A stretch of 64,000 nucleotides of DNA, taken from contig NZ_LT630337.1 of the NCBI RefSeq assembly GCF_900117315.1, positions 1,580,409 to 1,644,408 on the forward strand, read 5' to 3'. Below are positions 45,707-54,577 of the stretch, in pieces; within the stretch, counting starts at the first letter, position 1, and each line of letters opens with the position of its first letter. Made by a program: the position numbers and the translations under genes. The notes under the pieces are model-generated. The model made no database searches and was not told where the DNA came from. It saw only the letters and a list, made by a program, of their open reading frames with translations. The DNA comes from Bacillus massilinigeriensis. GTDB lineage: Bacteria; Bacillota; Bacilli; Bacillales; Cytobacillaceae.

Positions 45707-46471
45707 TTATGCCTTTGGTCCACCAGCAACGTAAATAACCTGACCGTTTACAAATGAGGATTTTTCATCTGCATAGAAAGCAACGGCATTTGCAATATCC
45801 TCTGGCTTTCCAGATCTACCAACTGGAATCATTGCAATATTTGCCTTTACAAAATCTTCAAATGGATATCCCATTCTTTTAGCAGTATCCCTTGTCATCT
45901 CTGTTTCAATAAAGCCTGGAGCTACTGAATTCGTAGTAATTCCATATCTTCCAAGCTCGATAGCTAAGGTTTTTGTAAATCCTTGAAGGCCAGCTTTAGC
46001 TGCTGCATAGTTCGCTTGACCTCTATTACCTAGTGCAGATGTTGAGGAAATATTGATAATTCGCCCATATTTCTTTTCCACCATATATTTTTGAGCGGCA
46101 CGAGCACAATTGAATGAACCCTTTAAGTGAACGTCCATGACGGTCTGCCAATCGGAATCTGTCATTTTGAATAATAGATTATCACGAATAACTCCTGCAT
46201 TATTAACTAATATATCAACTGAACCGAATGTATCATGAACCTCTTTAACGGCATTCTCCACTTGTTCAGCATCTACTACATTGACAACCTTTGAAAGAAC
46301 TTCAAAGCCCTGTTCTCGAAACTCACTGGCTGTTTCACCCAATGCTTCCTCATTAACGTCAAACAATGCCACCCTTGCACCTTCACTGGCGAGTAATTGG
46401 GCAATCCCTTTACCAATCCCTCTGCTTCCACCTGTAATAACTGCCACTCTACCATTAAATCTTGCTCCCAT
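45707..46471 (-). CDS. 3-oxoacyl reductase / 3-hydroxyacyl-CoA dehydrogenase (FabG-like SDR)
   Basis: A 254-residue classical SDR: TGGSRGIG, NNAG, catalytic Ser in NISSTSALG, YAAAK, and ending VNGQVIYVAGG. GGGAGG precedes the ATG. Next to the hydratase pair it most likely oxidises 3-hydroxyacyl-CoA (FabG4/FabG-type beta-oxidation), a step with no other candidate in the island. A palindromic TetR-like operator lies about 85 bp upstream. Confidence 0.92.
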   Translation of the reverse strand: MGARFNGRVAVITGGSRGIGKGIAQLLASEGARVALFDVNEEALGETASEFREQGFEVLSKVVNVVDAEQVENAVKEVHDTFGSVDILVNNAGVIRDNLLFKMTDSDWQTVMDVHLKGSFNCARAAQKYMVEKKYGRIINISSTSALGNRGQANYAAAKAGLQGFTKTLAIELGRYGITTNSVAPGFIETEMTRDTAKRMGYPFEDFVKANIAMIPVGRSGKPEDIANAVAFYADEKSSFVNGQVIYVAGGPKA

Positions 46472-46553
46472 TTTAATTCCTCCCTTTTACACATTAGTCA
46501 TATAAAACTCTCAAGTTTTCAATCTTTATGTAATAAATATACTTTTGCCTTTC

Positions 46554-46573
46554 CATACCAACCAGTTGGTATG
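46554..46573. promoter_or_regulatory. TetR-type palindromic operator upstream of fabG
   Basis: CATACCAACCAGTTGGTATG: perfect 9-bp arms around CA. The ACCNAC.../GTTGGT form is like operators of TetR-family fatty-acid or phenylacetate regulators. No tetR gene is in the window. Confidence 0.65.
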
Positions 46574-46681
46574 TTATCTCTTATTTTAAATTGAAATTTC
46601 TGAAAATAAAAGTCTTTTTTATAAAAAATGTTAAAAGATGTATTTCGTTAACAGACGGAATTCCTTTTAATCTACATTTAA

Positions 46682-46715
46682 ACCATCCACCAGAGATCCC
46701 AGTGGATGGTCGTTA
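46682..46715 (-). terminator. Hairpin after the R2-like oxidase gene
   Basis: ACCATCCAC (46682-46690) pairs perfectly with GTGGATGGT (46702-46710). The T-run on the minus strand is short, so termination may be partial. Confidence 0.6.
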
Positions 46716-46755
46716 TTAAAACAATGACTGAATTTGATCCTTCCCTTTTCCTAGT

Positions 46756-47649
46756 CTATAATACTCCCAACTCACTTTCAGTCACTTTATATATTTCTTC
46801 TATTTTTTTACCCCTTGCTCTTGCAAGTACTTCCATACGAACAGAAAGCTGCTTCATTGTAAAGTTCATCGTTTCTTCCAGTGTTGCTCCAAAGTCGTTG
46901 TCCTGTTTTGCTTCATATCCTTCTTGATTGATTTTTATAGCATATTGCGCGAGCTCTTCCATTCTTTGAACGACAAAATCATAAAGATCTGGGTTTTCAC
47001 AAATTAATCTTTGAAGTAGGAAGGTTCCATAACCGATGTGACGGGACTCGTCTTTTTTCAGTAGTCCCACCCCTTTTAATAAGCCAGGCATAAGTCCAAG
47101 TGTCTCTAGTGATTGATAAAAGGAATAATACCCCGTCTCAGCTAAAACACCTTCAACAAACATATTATATACGACAGATGCCTCTGCAATGGCTTCTGGG
47201 GATTGATCATGAATTAACCGCCCCATAGCTTCCGGTAAAATTTCATAAAAAACCTTTTTATAGGTATCTGAATGATGAACAGAGAGATCACCCTTTTCAC
47301 CAATCGCATTCAACACTAGACGGAAAAACTCTGTATGCTTCGCTTCCTCAAATAAAAAGGTAGTTAAATACATCTCTTCTTCAAGTCTACCTTCCTTTGC
47401 AATTGCCATTATTAATGGCAACAAATCTAAGGTAACTGCTTCCTCACCAGCCTGAAACATTGATATTAATCGTAAAATTCCCTCTTGTTGTTCTGCCGTT
47501 AGTGTTTTCCAATCTTCGGTATCCTTTGAAAAGTCTATGTCTGTTGGATTCCAAACGCCGAATTTCTTTGCCTTTTGATATAATCGAAATGGAAAGGAAT
47601 CCTCTGAAATCCCTCTTTCACTTGTAGTTAAATAAACTCGATTTCCCAT
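46756..47649 (-). CDS. R2-like ligand-binding oxidase (Mn/Fe)
   Basis: A 297-residue ferritin-like protein. Metal ligands fit the R2lox pattern: Glu about 69 (AGEEAVTLD), EEAKH (about 101-105), Glu about 166 (FVEGVLAE), and DESRH (about 200-204). Val72 and Tyr161 match the pair that forms the ether cross-link in this class, and no radical-harbouring nrdE partner gene is near, which argues against ribonucleotide reductase. R2lox binds a long-chain acid next to a Mn/Fe centre, so its place among acyl-CoA genes is telling. The reaction is unknown. Confidence 0.9.
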   Translation of the reverse strand: MGNRVYLTTSERGISEDSFPFRLYQKAKKFGVWNPTDIDFSKDTEDWKTLTAEQQEGILRLISMFQAGEEAVTLDLLPLIMAIAKEGRLEEEMYLTTFLFEEAKHTEFFRLVLNAIGEKGDLSVHHSDTYKKVFYEILPEAMGRLIHDQSPEAIAEASVVYNMFVEGVLAETGYYSFYQSLETLGLMPGLLKGVGLLKKDESRHIGYGTFLLQRLICENPDLYDFVVQRMEELAQYAIKINQEGYEAKQDNDFGATLEETMNFTMKQLSVRMEVLARARGKKIEEIYKVTESELGVL

Positions 47650-47749
47650 TCTTTCTTCCCCCTATTTTATTAGAATTTATAAATCTACCATATGTTTGAT
47701 TTGAAAAAATATGTTTATAAAAAATGAAGATTATATTACCTGATTAGTC

Positions 47750-49288
47750 TTATGAAGGAGTTTCGTTTGTAGATTCAGCTATGATTTCTGCAGCTGTTTT
47801 TCGAAGATGAGTTTTTAATATTTTCCCAACACCATTCCTAGGCAATGACTCTACAAATAGTACTTTTTTCGGCGTTTTATTTTTTGCAAGATGGTCTTGG
47901 CAATATTGAATGATTTCTTCCTCTGAAATGAAAGAATCGGTTTTTTTTACAATACAAGCAACCATTTCTTCACCCATCCTTTCGTCTGGGATCCCTACAA
48001 CTGCTGCTTCAGAAACCAGTTCATGGGCTGTTAATAGCTCTTCAACGTCTCTTGGATAGATATTAAAACCACCGCGGATAATTAAATCCTTTTTCCTATC
48101 AACAATATATAAGTACCCATCCGCATCTAGCCTTGCCATATCACCCGTATACAGCCAACCATCCTTTAGTACCCGTTTGGTTTCTTCGTCATTTTGAAAA
48201 TATCCTGGTGTTACATTGTCACCACGAACAGCGAGCTCACCGATTTCTCCAATAGGGACATTCTCCCTGTTTTCATTCACTATTTTCACTTCTACACCAG
48301 GTATCGGTAGTCCTACTGAACCAGGCTTTACAGGCTGATCTTTTAGGTGTGCAGTAACAATCGGAGCGGCTTCTGATAAACCATAACCCTCTAAAACAAC
48401 GGCTCCAAATTTTTGCTGAAAGGCATTTAGCAATGCTACTGGTAATGGCGCAGAGCCAGAACCTACAGATTCAAGGCTGGATGTGTCATACTGATTTGCT
48501 AATGGATAGGCGCACATAGCATGAATCATGGCTGGAACGGCTGAAAAGGTTCTTACTTTATATTTTTCAATGGCTTCAAAAACAGACTTCAAATCAAACT
48601 TAGAAAAGATCACAATGGAACTCCCTGTTAAGTAACAAATGTTCGATATGGTTAGACCATATACGTGGGCAAGGGGAAGTACTCCCAGTGTTGTCCCTCG
48701 TTCTGTTTCATTATGCTTCACTGAGTTTTCCGCATTTGAGTAAAGATTTCTGTGGGTTAATAATACTCCTTTAGGGTTTCCTGTAGTACCAGAGGTATAT
48801 AATATTACTGCTGTGTCATCAGGCTTTACTTGGATATTCTCATTTGAACCCTGATCTTTCATAATGTCATATAAATTGTAAGCCCTTTCATTTGTTGGCT
48901 GATCGACCACAATTAAAATAGGTTTCGATGGTAACCCTTCCAAAGCCAATTCAACATTTTGAACGATATGAGAGGTTGTAATCACTGCTTTTACACCCGA
49001 ATTCAACGCGATGTAGTGAATTTCCTTTGGATGAAGCATATACATAATTGGAACAATAATGGCACCAGCCCTGATGATCCCTTGATATGCAAAAAGTACC
49101 TCAGGGCAGTTTGGCATACAAATCATGACCCTGTCACCTTTATCAATTCCCAGCTCCTTTAGACCATTTGCAATAGAATCAGAGTACATTTTTGTTTCTA
49201 CATTGGTATATTGCTTGTCATGAAAATAAAGGAACGGATACTCACCAAATTGTTCTATATTTGTTTCTAAAAGCCCTTTAAGATTCAT
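47750..49288 (-). CDS. Acyl-CoA ligase (AMP-forming)
   Basis: A 512-residue ligase with YTSGTTGNPKG, GYGLSEAAP, GWLYTGDMA, the hinge DRKKDLIIRGGFNIYPRDVE and catalytic Lys in NGVGKILK. ATG 49288 is used, with GGAGAGG 5 nt upstream. It heads the ligase-R2lox-FabG-MaoC run and would make the CoA ester. It differs clearly from the ligase at 40095, so two acids, or two steps, are activated. Confidence 0.94.
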   Translation of the reverse strand: MNLKGLLETNIEQFGEYPFLYFHDKQYTNVETKMYSDSIANGLKELGIDKGDRVMICMPNCPEVLFAYQGIIRAGAIIVPIMYMLHPKEIHYIALNSGVKAVITTSHIVQNVELALEGLPSKPILIVVDQPTNERAYNLYDIMKDQGSNENIQVKPDDTAVILYTSGTTGNPKGVLLTHRNLYSNAENSVKHNETERGTTLGVLPLAHVYGLTISNICYLTGSSIVIFSKFDLKSVFEAIEKYKVRTFSAVPAMIHAMCAYPLANQYDTSSLESVGSGSAPLPVALLNAFQQKFGAVVLEGYGLSEAAPIVTAHLKDQPVKPGSVGLPIPGVEVKIVNENRENVPIGEIGELAVRGDNVTPGYFQNDEETKRVLKDGWLYTGDMARLDADGYLYIVDRKKDLIIRGGFNIYPRDVEELLTAHELVSEAAVVGIPDERMGEEMVACIVKKTDSFISEEEIIQYCQDHLAKNKTPKKVLFVESLPRNGVGKILKTHLRKTAAEIIAESTNETPS

Positions 49289-49622
49289 CAAATCCTCTCC
49301 TTTTTTAAATAGAAGGAATAGCGGTAGTTATTTTCCAGCTTCAATGAAAAGTCCGTATCAATATTTCATTAAAAACACCTGCCTTTACTATCCAATTAAG
49401 AGGTATTAGCATTTATATAACCCTATCAAAAAATATATTTTCAATATGGCTATAATATGTAAAAGTTCTTCCATTTTCCTGGAAACCCTTCCTGTTTTCT
49501 ACTTTTTTCTAAATTTTCTTTAATATCCTCACTCTCAAATTTTAAAATGTAATGCCACTACTTTTAAAGAAACTATTATTACGATTTTATTTTACCTGCT
49601 AAGTATATTCATTAATTCAATA
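49289..49622. other. Intergenic region without a recognised gene
   Basis: About 330 bp of AT-rich sequence upstream of the second ligase. It should hold its promoter. A left half of the enhancer palindrome (AATTCAATAA near 49614) is present, but the right half is lost. No sigma-54 promoter was found. Confidence 0.4.
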
Positions 49623-49678
49623 ATAGTAGGTCTGTCTCATTCGATGCAGCACATCTTATGGGACAGACCCACTATTAA
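49623..49678 (-). terminator. Terminator of the phosphonate operon
   Basis: AATAGT-GGTCTGTCTCAT pairs with ATGGGACAGACC-ACTATT, a long stem that starts 2 nt past the Nudix stop. Its core is related to the hairpin at 59694-59746. Confidence 0.85.
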
Positions 49679-49679
49679 T

Positions 49680-50096
49680 CTATATCTCATTTACAAAAGG
49701 ATACTCTTTTTTATTGAGGCATCTCATCATTCTTTCTCTAAATATATCTGACGTAATCATTTTTTTCGCTTGGCTGATGCTGAAATAACCTACATCTTGA
49801 CTCTCATCAGAAGAAGCTAACTCACCACTGACGGCCTTTCCCGAAAAAATAACGATAACTGTTGAACCCTCAACATCCTGTTCAATTCCATAAATTCCTG
49901 TCACCTTTATATTAATCCCTGTTTCCTCTTTTACCTCTCTTTTTGCAGCCATTTTCAAGGATTCACCTTGATCCACGTAACCTCCAGGAAACTCCCATCC
50001 CCTTTTATAGCTTTTTACTAAGAGGATTTGTTTCTTATGATTCCAAACCATTGTTGCAACTGCCAACTTATGCTTTGCGATTGACAATCGTTTCAC
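49680..50096 (-). CDS. Nudix hydrolase, last gene of the phosphonate operon
   Basis: A 138-residue Nudix enzyme. The Nudix box fits G-x5-E-x7-REVKEETGI at about residues 38-60, which binds the divalent metal. The GTG start is preceded by AAGGGAAG. It lies 8 nt past the transaminase-fusion stop. Nudix enzymes cut nucleoside diphosphate-X bonds. A CMP-aminoethylphosphonate linkage upstream makes such a compound, or CDP by-products, a reasonable target, but this is inference. Confidence 0.9.
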   Translation of the reverse strand: MKRLSIAKHKLAVATMVWNHKKQILLVKSYKRGWEFPGGYVDQGESLKMAAKREVKEETGINIKVTGIYGIEQDVEGSTVIVIFSGKAVSGELASSDESQDVGYFSISQAKKMITSDIFRERMMRCLNKKEYPFVNEI

Positions 50097-50104
50097 TTCT
50101 TCCC

Positions 50105-51937
50105 TTATATTTTGGTCAAATAATCTTCAAGAAGTACTAGAAATCGTTCGATATCTCTTTGATGGATATTACCGATATTAGCCACGCGAAAGGTTTTTTG
50201 CTGATCAAATTTTCCCGGGTAGATGGTAAAACCATTTTTATAGAAAAAATCATGCATCTTCTGAAAATCATAATTTGAATGAGCTGGTTCAATAATAGCG
50301 GTGATAATCTTTGAATGATGGCTTTTATCGACAATATGTTCAAGACCAAGCCGTGATATCCCATTCACTAATGTCTCCCACGATTGTGTGTATCTTTGAT
50401 ATCTATTTTTAATACCCTCCCATTTTGTTTCTAATATTGCCTGTTTTAATGCATATAGCGTTTGCACTGGAGGGGTGAATCTCATTTGATTGGTTAATTC
50501 AAAATGCTCATATTGGGAGTATAAGTGGAGATAATGATTCCTTGGTTTAATATATCTTGTTTCGTTCAACGCTTCCTTATTAGCGATGACAAAGGATACT
50601 CCTGCCATACCTTGAAGGTTTTTATTGGAGCTTGCTGCTAAATAATGGATATTCATTTTTTCCATATCAATAGGAATCGCCGAATATGAACTCATAGCAT
50701 CAACGATCAACTGTATATGATATTTTGCACATAGTTCTCCTATTTCTTTTATTGGATTGAGAAGTCCCGTTGTCGTCTCATTATGAACAACTGCTAGGTG
50801 GGATATTGGATAAGAGCTTTGTTGAATAAATTCTTCTAGCTGTTGTATATTGATGGGTATGTCCACAGCGCTTTCAAACGGTAAATAGGCCAAATCGTAG
50901 GCATTAGCTATTTGACACATCCTCTTTCCGTATGCCCCGTTATTTATGATGATTACTGCATCTTTACCAATAACCGAGCTTAAGATTGACTCTACTGCAG
51001 CAGTTCCTGAACCACCGAATAGGACCGTTGTATATTCTTCAGTTGAAGCGACAAACTTAGTTAATTCCTTTGAAATCCAGCCCATCAGTTCTCCAAATTC
51101 CTGTTCTCTTGGGCAGATATCCGCCACTACTTGGGCATACTTTACAGTATCACTCGTGGTGGCTGGCCCTGGATTAAGGAGAATATTCCTTTTAACTGGT
51201 GCTGGAATTTCCTCTCTTGCTTGAATGAGTGGAAAAATCACGTTTTCTGCACGCTCCCAATGGGACTCGTCATCCACCTCACACCAGGCAACCTCTTGTA
51301 GCTTTAATATATTTATTTTTATGTCCTTTGAAACCCCCACTATCGCCTTCTCATAATCGATGTTTGAATGATTTTCCAGTACTTTCTCTGCATACGAGCA
51401 CATCTCCAAAAAGGTTCTGTAAGATATTTTGGATATCCCTAATAATTCAGCATAAATGGAGTTTAATTCCTCTTTATTTTTGGACATATTTACTAGATGC
51501 CCTGATGAATCCGACTCAATAAAGACTTCATCACCTGAATGTGTAAAGGGGCTTGCAAGAATGACATCTTGGTTCTGATCATCTACTAGACTCTTCAAAG
51601 CATTCTTTTCATATATCAAATCAGATTCAAGCAAAAGAAAATCTTCCTTTACATGTTCCTTACATACGAAGAGTGTGTACATACTCCCTGTTGACTCATA
51701 TAAAGGATTATTCACACATGTAATTTCCGGGTATTTCTTCATCAGGGCATGATACATTTCTTTTTTATAGCCTGTTCCAATCAATATTTTTTCAATACCT
51801 ATCTCTAATAGCTTTTGAATTGAATGCTCAATAATCGGTTTGTGCTCAAGCTCCAGAAACCCCTTTGGTCGATCCGCAGTTCGATTTCCCATTCGACTAC
51901 CCATACCAGCTGCAACAATAACGGCCGTTTTAATCAT
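50105..51937 (-). CDS. pntC: CMP-aminoethylphosphonate synthase fused to 2-aminoethylphosphonate transaminase
   Basis: A 610-residue two-domain enzyme. Residues 1-245 are a nucleotidyltransferase with AAGMGSRMG (9-17), RPKGFLEL and the metal Asp in LLLESD (D106). Residues 250-610 are a class-V aminotransferase with LLNPGPAT, FGGSGTAAVE, HNETTTGLLNP, VDAMSS and the PLP Lys in SSNKNLQG (K439), as in PhnW. The transaminase makes 2-aminoethylphosphonate from phosphonoacetaldehyde, and the other domain activates it with CTP, as in the PntC fusion of Treponema. It overlaps ppd by 8 nt. Confidence 0.93.
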   Translation of the reverse strand: MIKTAVIVAAGMGSRMGNRTADRPKGFLELEHKPIIEHSIQKLLEIGIEKILIGTGYKKEMYHALMKKYPEITCVNNPLYESTGSMYTLFVCKEHVKEDFLLLESDLIYEKNALKSLVDDQNQDVILASPFTHSGDEVFIESDSSGHLVNMSKNKEELNSIYAELLGISKISYRTFLEMCSYAEKVLENHSNIDYEKAIVGVSKDIKINILKLQEVAWCEVDDESHWERAENVIFPLIQAREEIPAPVKRNILLNPGPATTSDTVKYAQVVADICPREQEFGELMGWISKELTKFVASTEEYTTVLFGGSGTAAVESILSSVIGKDAVIIINNGAYGKRMCQIANAYDLAYLPFESAVDIPINIQQLEEFIQQSSYPISHLAVVHNETTTGLLNPIKEIGELCAKYHIQLIVDAMSSYSAIPIDMEKMNIHYLAASSNKNLQGMAGVSFVIANKEALNETRYIKPRNHYLHLYSQYEHFELTNQMRFTPPVQTLYALKQAILETKWEGIKNRYQRYTQSWETLVNGISRLGLEHIVDKSHHSKIITAIIEPAHSNYDFQKMHDFFYKNGFTIYPGKFDQQKTFRVANIGNIHQRDIERFLVLLEDYLTKI

Positions 51938-53060
51938 TGAGAAACACCTGCATTCTTTCCTTTACTTCATATGGTTTTAGCTTAGGACGGCCTACACCTT
52001 TCATCGAACCTTTCGTAATCCTTAAATATAAAAAGGTTAATTGTGGCTGTTTTTTCCAATCCTGAATAAATTGGGCTAGCTCTACTAGGTTATGAACATA
52101 TATAGAGTTTTCATAGCCACAGCTAGCTGCAATAGAGACGAAATCAACATTATGGGAAACAGTGGCTTGCCCTCCTGTTGAATCATGGGTCTGATTATCT
52201 AGCAGGATATGAAGCAAATTAGAAGGGTTTTGAAATCCATTCGTAGCTAAACAGCCCATGCGCATCAGGAAGGCTCCATCGCCATCAATCGTGACAATTT
52301 TTTTATCCCTTCTTACTAAGGAAAGTCCTAGTCCAAGTGAGCTTATACAACCCATCGAACCTACCATATATAGGTTATGATGAGAATCCTCAATCTCAAA
52401 AAGCTCCCTGCCTGTTTTACCTGTTGTCGCTAATTGAATGGTATGGGCATCCTTTTGGGAATTAATTACCTTCAATGCATCTATCCTCGATGGGAGCTGA
52501 TCTTCGTTCGTTTTGACTATTTTCCTTTTATTGATTGATTGTTTGTCCCTCTGGTTAAGAAGTGTGACACTACCAAAGGTTCCTTTTGTTACAATAAAGA
52601 AATACGGCTGATTCCCTTCCAATACTCTCAATGCTTTATGAAGCTGCTCACAAGCCACTTCTAAATCACTTGAAAGATAGTCCCATTCAATCTTCATTAA
52701 AGTAAGCATGTCGCCAGTAATTTCACCCATAATTTCATGCTGTGGTTCATCAGATAATCCAGGCTCCCCTCGAAGACTGACAAAACCTAGAATGGGAATC
52801 TTAAATGGTTGGATAAGCGAGGTTAAGGGTGAAGAAGCATTGGTTAAACCAGAGTTTTGCATGAGAACAATTGGTCTTCTCCCCCCAATACTTGCGCCAG
52901 CAGAAATAGCTACCGCCTCCCCTTCATTTACAGCTGTCACATACTCACATTCATTAATGGCATAATTAATAAGGGGCTTTAAAAATGAACAAGGAACCCC
53001 ACTGTAGAAATCAAAACCATATTTTTTTAATTCTTCACCAAACATTTCCGTAGGTATCAT
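51930..53060 (-). CDS. ppd: Phosphonopyruvate decarboxylase
   Basis: A 376-residue thiamine-diphosphate enzyme that converts phosphonopyruvate to phosphonoacetaldehyde and makes the mutase step irreversible. NEGEAVA (45-51) holds the Glu that activates the cofactor, and [15 protein letters not shown] is typical of the family. The cofactor motif runs from [10 protein letters not shown] (260) to LDN (287-289), and HDSTGGQ follows. The last motif separates it from most sulfopyruvate enzymes. It overlaps pepM by 4 nt (ATGA). Confidence 0.95.
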   Translation of the reverse strand: MIPTEMFGEELKKYGFDFYSGVPCSFLKPLINYAINECEYVTAVNEGEAVAISAGASIGGRRPIVLMQNSGLTNASSPLTSLIQPFKIPILGFVSLRGEPGLSDEPQHEIMGEITGDMLTLMKIEWDYLSSDLEVACEQLHKALRVLEGNQPYFFIVTKGTFGSVTLLNQRDKQSINKRKIVKTNEDQLPSRIDALKVINSQKDAHTIQLATTGKTGRELFEIEDSHHNLYMVGSMGCISSLGLGLSLVRRDKKIVTIDGDGAFLMRMGCLATNGFQNPSNLLHILLDNQTHDSTGGQATVSHNVDFVSIAASCGYENSIYVHNLVELAQFIQDWKKQPQLTFLYLRITKGSMKGVGRPKLKPYEVKERMQVFLND

Positions 53061-54559
53061 ATTTTCTCACCATTTTGCTGAAGCTCGGTATAACCTTTTA
53101 AATCAAGCCATCCACCTTTAATATATTGAACAGAAATTGGATGGAAATCCCGAATATAGTTAAATAAATCCTTTAAGGTTAACCTTTGTACGTCTCCATC
53201 CTTCACTAGTGTCTTTATTGCTTCCTTAACGATTTCAGCTCCATACTCCGTTACTTTCCAAAGACCGATAAACTCACCATGGATCTCTCGGTCATCCACA
53301 CAAGTAAAGATATCAATTAGATCAACAGTTTTAGAAAATAATTTTTTAGAATAAGGATGATTAGTAGTTACATAGTTTTTTTCTGGACCTCGTTCAAAGT
53401 CAGCATCGACGATTATAGTAATATCATTTGGGTCATTTAATAGCTCCTCTAAAACATGCTGCTTATAATAAATATCACTATAACTAAACACTGTACTACC
53501 CTTTATCTTTTCTCTCATTTCTATCAGTCTATATACTTCATTATTAGATTGATGGTCATTAGTATTAGTATTTCCAGTAACATAAACCTCTTTCAATCCC
53601 AATGTGTTAAATTGCTGAATTTGTTTATTTAGAAGTGATTGCTCCTCTGATTCCCTAAGGAAGACGATTGAATTTGACTTTCCTTTTTTATCAGAAAGGT
53701 ATTTTTTTTCAGCAATAGCAAGTTCTTCAGCATCTTGAAGTTGGAATACTCTTTCAAGGGGTGCAACTTTACTTTCTATATTAATAAGGCTTTCTTCCAA
53801 ATATATTTGTTTTGTCGTTTGTTCCATTGCTTTAATTGATGCCCTTAAATTGTGATTGGCCCAAATGGCGAGGCTAATTCCCATTTCTCTAAACCTTTCA
53901 GTCGGAACGGAATAGTATTTGGTTGGAACAATCACAACAGGAAGGCGATCTCCCCATTCCTTCATAAATGTTTCAATTTCAATAAAATCAGATCTCTTAC
54001 TGTGAATAAGAATAGCATCGGTTCCGGCCTGACGATAGGCCTCTGCTCTTCTTAAAGCCTCCTCCAATCCCCATCCAGCAATCAAAGCCTCTATCCGAGA
54101 TATGACAACAAAGTCATCATCCTTTTGGGTATCCTTCATTGCCCGAATCTTATTGCAAAATTCATCAATGTCAGCTAAGGGCTGTGCTTCTCCTTTAATA
54201 AATGAATTGGTCTTTGGGAACTGTTTATCTTCTATACAAACTCCAGCAATATCTCTTTGCTCAAGCTTTTTCACTAATCTTCTAGCATTATTAAAGTTTC
54301 CATATCCGGTATCACCATCTAGCAAAATAGGAATGGAGGTAGCATCACTCATAAACTCTAAAACTTCCAAAACCTGCGTCCATGATGCTTCATTATTATC
54401 TCTAACACCCATTGCTGCTGAGATAGATAGCCCACTAGCCCATATCCCCTTGAAGCCAACCTCTTCAACGATTTTTGCACTCAGTCCAGAATGTGCCTCC
54501 ATCAGCAGCTCAAGCTGATTGCTATTTATCAAGTTCCGAAGTTGTGTTGTTTTTTTCAT
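53057..54559 (-). CDS. pepM: Phosphoenolpyruvate mutase with degenerate C-terminal nucleotidyltransferase-like domain
   Basis: A 500-residue protein. The N-terminal mutase barrel (about 1-285) has the P-loop-like DGDTGYGN (81-88) and [10 protein letters not shown] (110-119), the diagnostic EDK-x5-NS of PEP mutase, so it makes the C-P bond. Residues about 300-490 fold like a nucleotidyltransferase: [20 protein letters not shown] and [20 protein letters not shown] are recognisable. The AAGxGxR loop and its Lys are absent, so this domain is probably inactive or regulatory. Eighteen nt separate it from the Mur-like gene. Confidence 0.95.
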   Translation of the reverse strand: MKKTTQLRNLINSNQLELLMEAHSGLSAKIVEEVGFKGIWASGLSISAAMGVRDNNEASWTQVLEVLEFMSDATSIPILLDGDTGYGNFNNARRLVKKLEQRDIAGVCIEDKQFPKTNSFIKGEAQPLADIDEFCNKIRAMKDTQKDDDFVVISRIEALIAGWGLEEALRRAEAYRQAGTDAILIHSKRSDFIEIETFMKEWGDRLPVVIVPTKYYSVPTERFREMGISLAIWANHNLRASIKAMEQTTKQIYLEESLINIESKVAPLERVFQLQDAEELAIAEKKYLSDKKGKSNSIVFLRESEEQSLLNKQIQQFNTLGLKEVYVTGNTNTNDHQSNNEVYRLIEMREKIKGSTVFSYSDIYYKQHVLEELLNDPNDITIIVDADFERGPEKNYVTTNHPYSKKLFSKTVDLIDIFTCVDDREIHGEFIGLWKVTEYGAEIVKEAIKTLVKDGDVQRLTLKDLFNYIRDFHPISVQYIKGGWLDLKGYTELQQNGEKI

Positions 54560-54577
54560 CTGTCATCCCCCATTCGT

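Noticed and set aside
46756-47649. R2-like oxidase as class I ribonucleotide reductase small subunit
   Set aside because: No nrdE/nrdA partner, and the Val-Tyr pair and ligand spacing fit R2lox.
49612-49622. A fourth enhancer palindrome before the second acyl-CoA ligase
   Set aside because: Only the left half AATTCA-ATAA is present, and no sigma-54 promoter lies nearby.
51930-53060. Ppd as sulfopyruvate decarboxylase (coenzyme M type)
   Set aside because: PepM and an AEP transaminase next to it, and the HDSTGGQ motif, favour the phosphonate enzyme.
53057-54559. PepM as isocitrate lyase or methylisocitrate lyase
   Set aside because: The EDK-x5-NS motif, not the KKCGH of the lyases, and the adjacent ppd gene point to PEP mutase.
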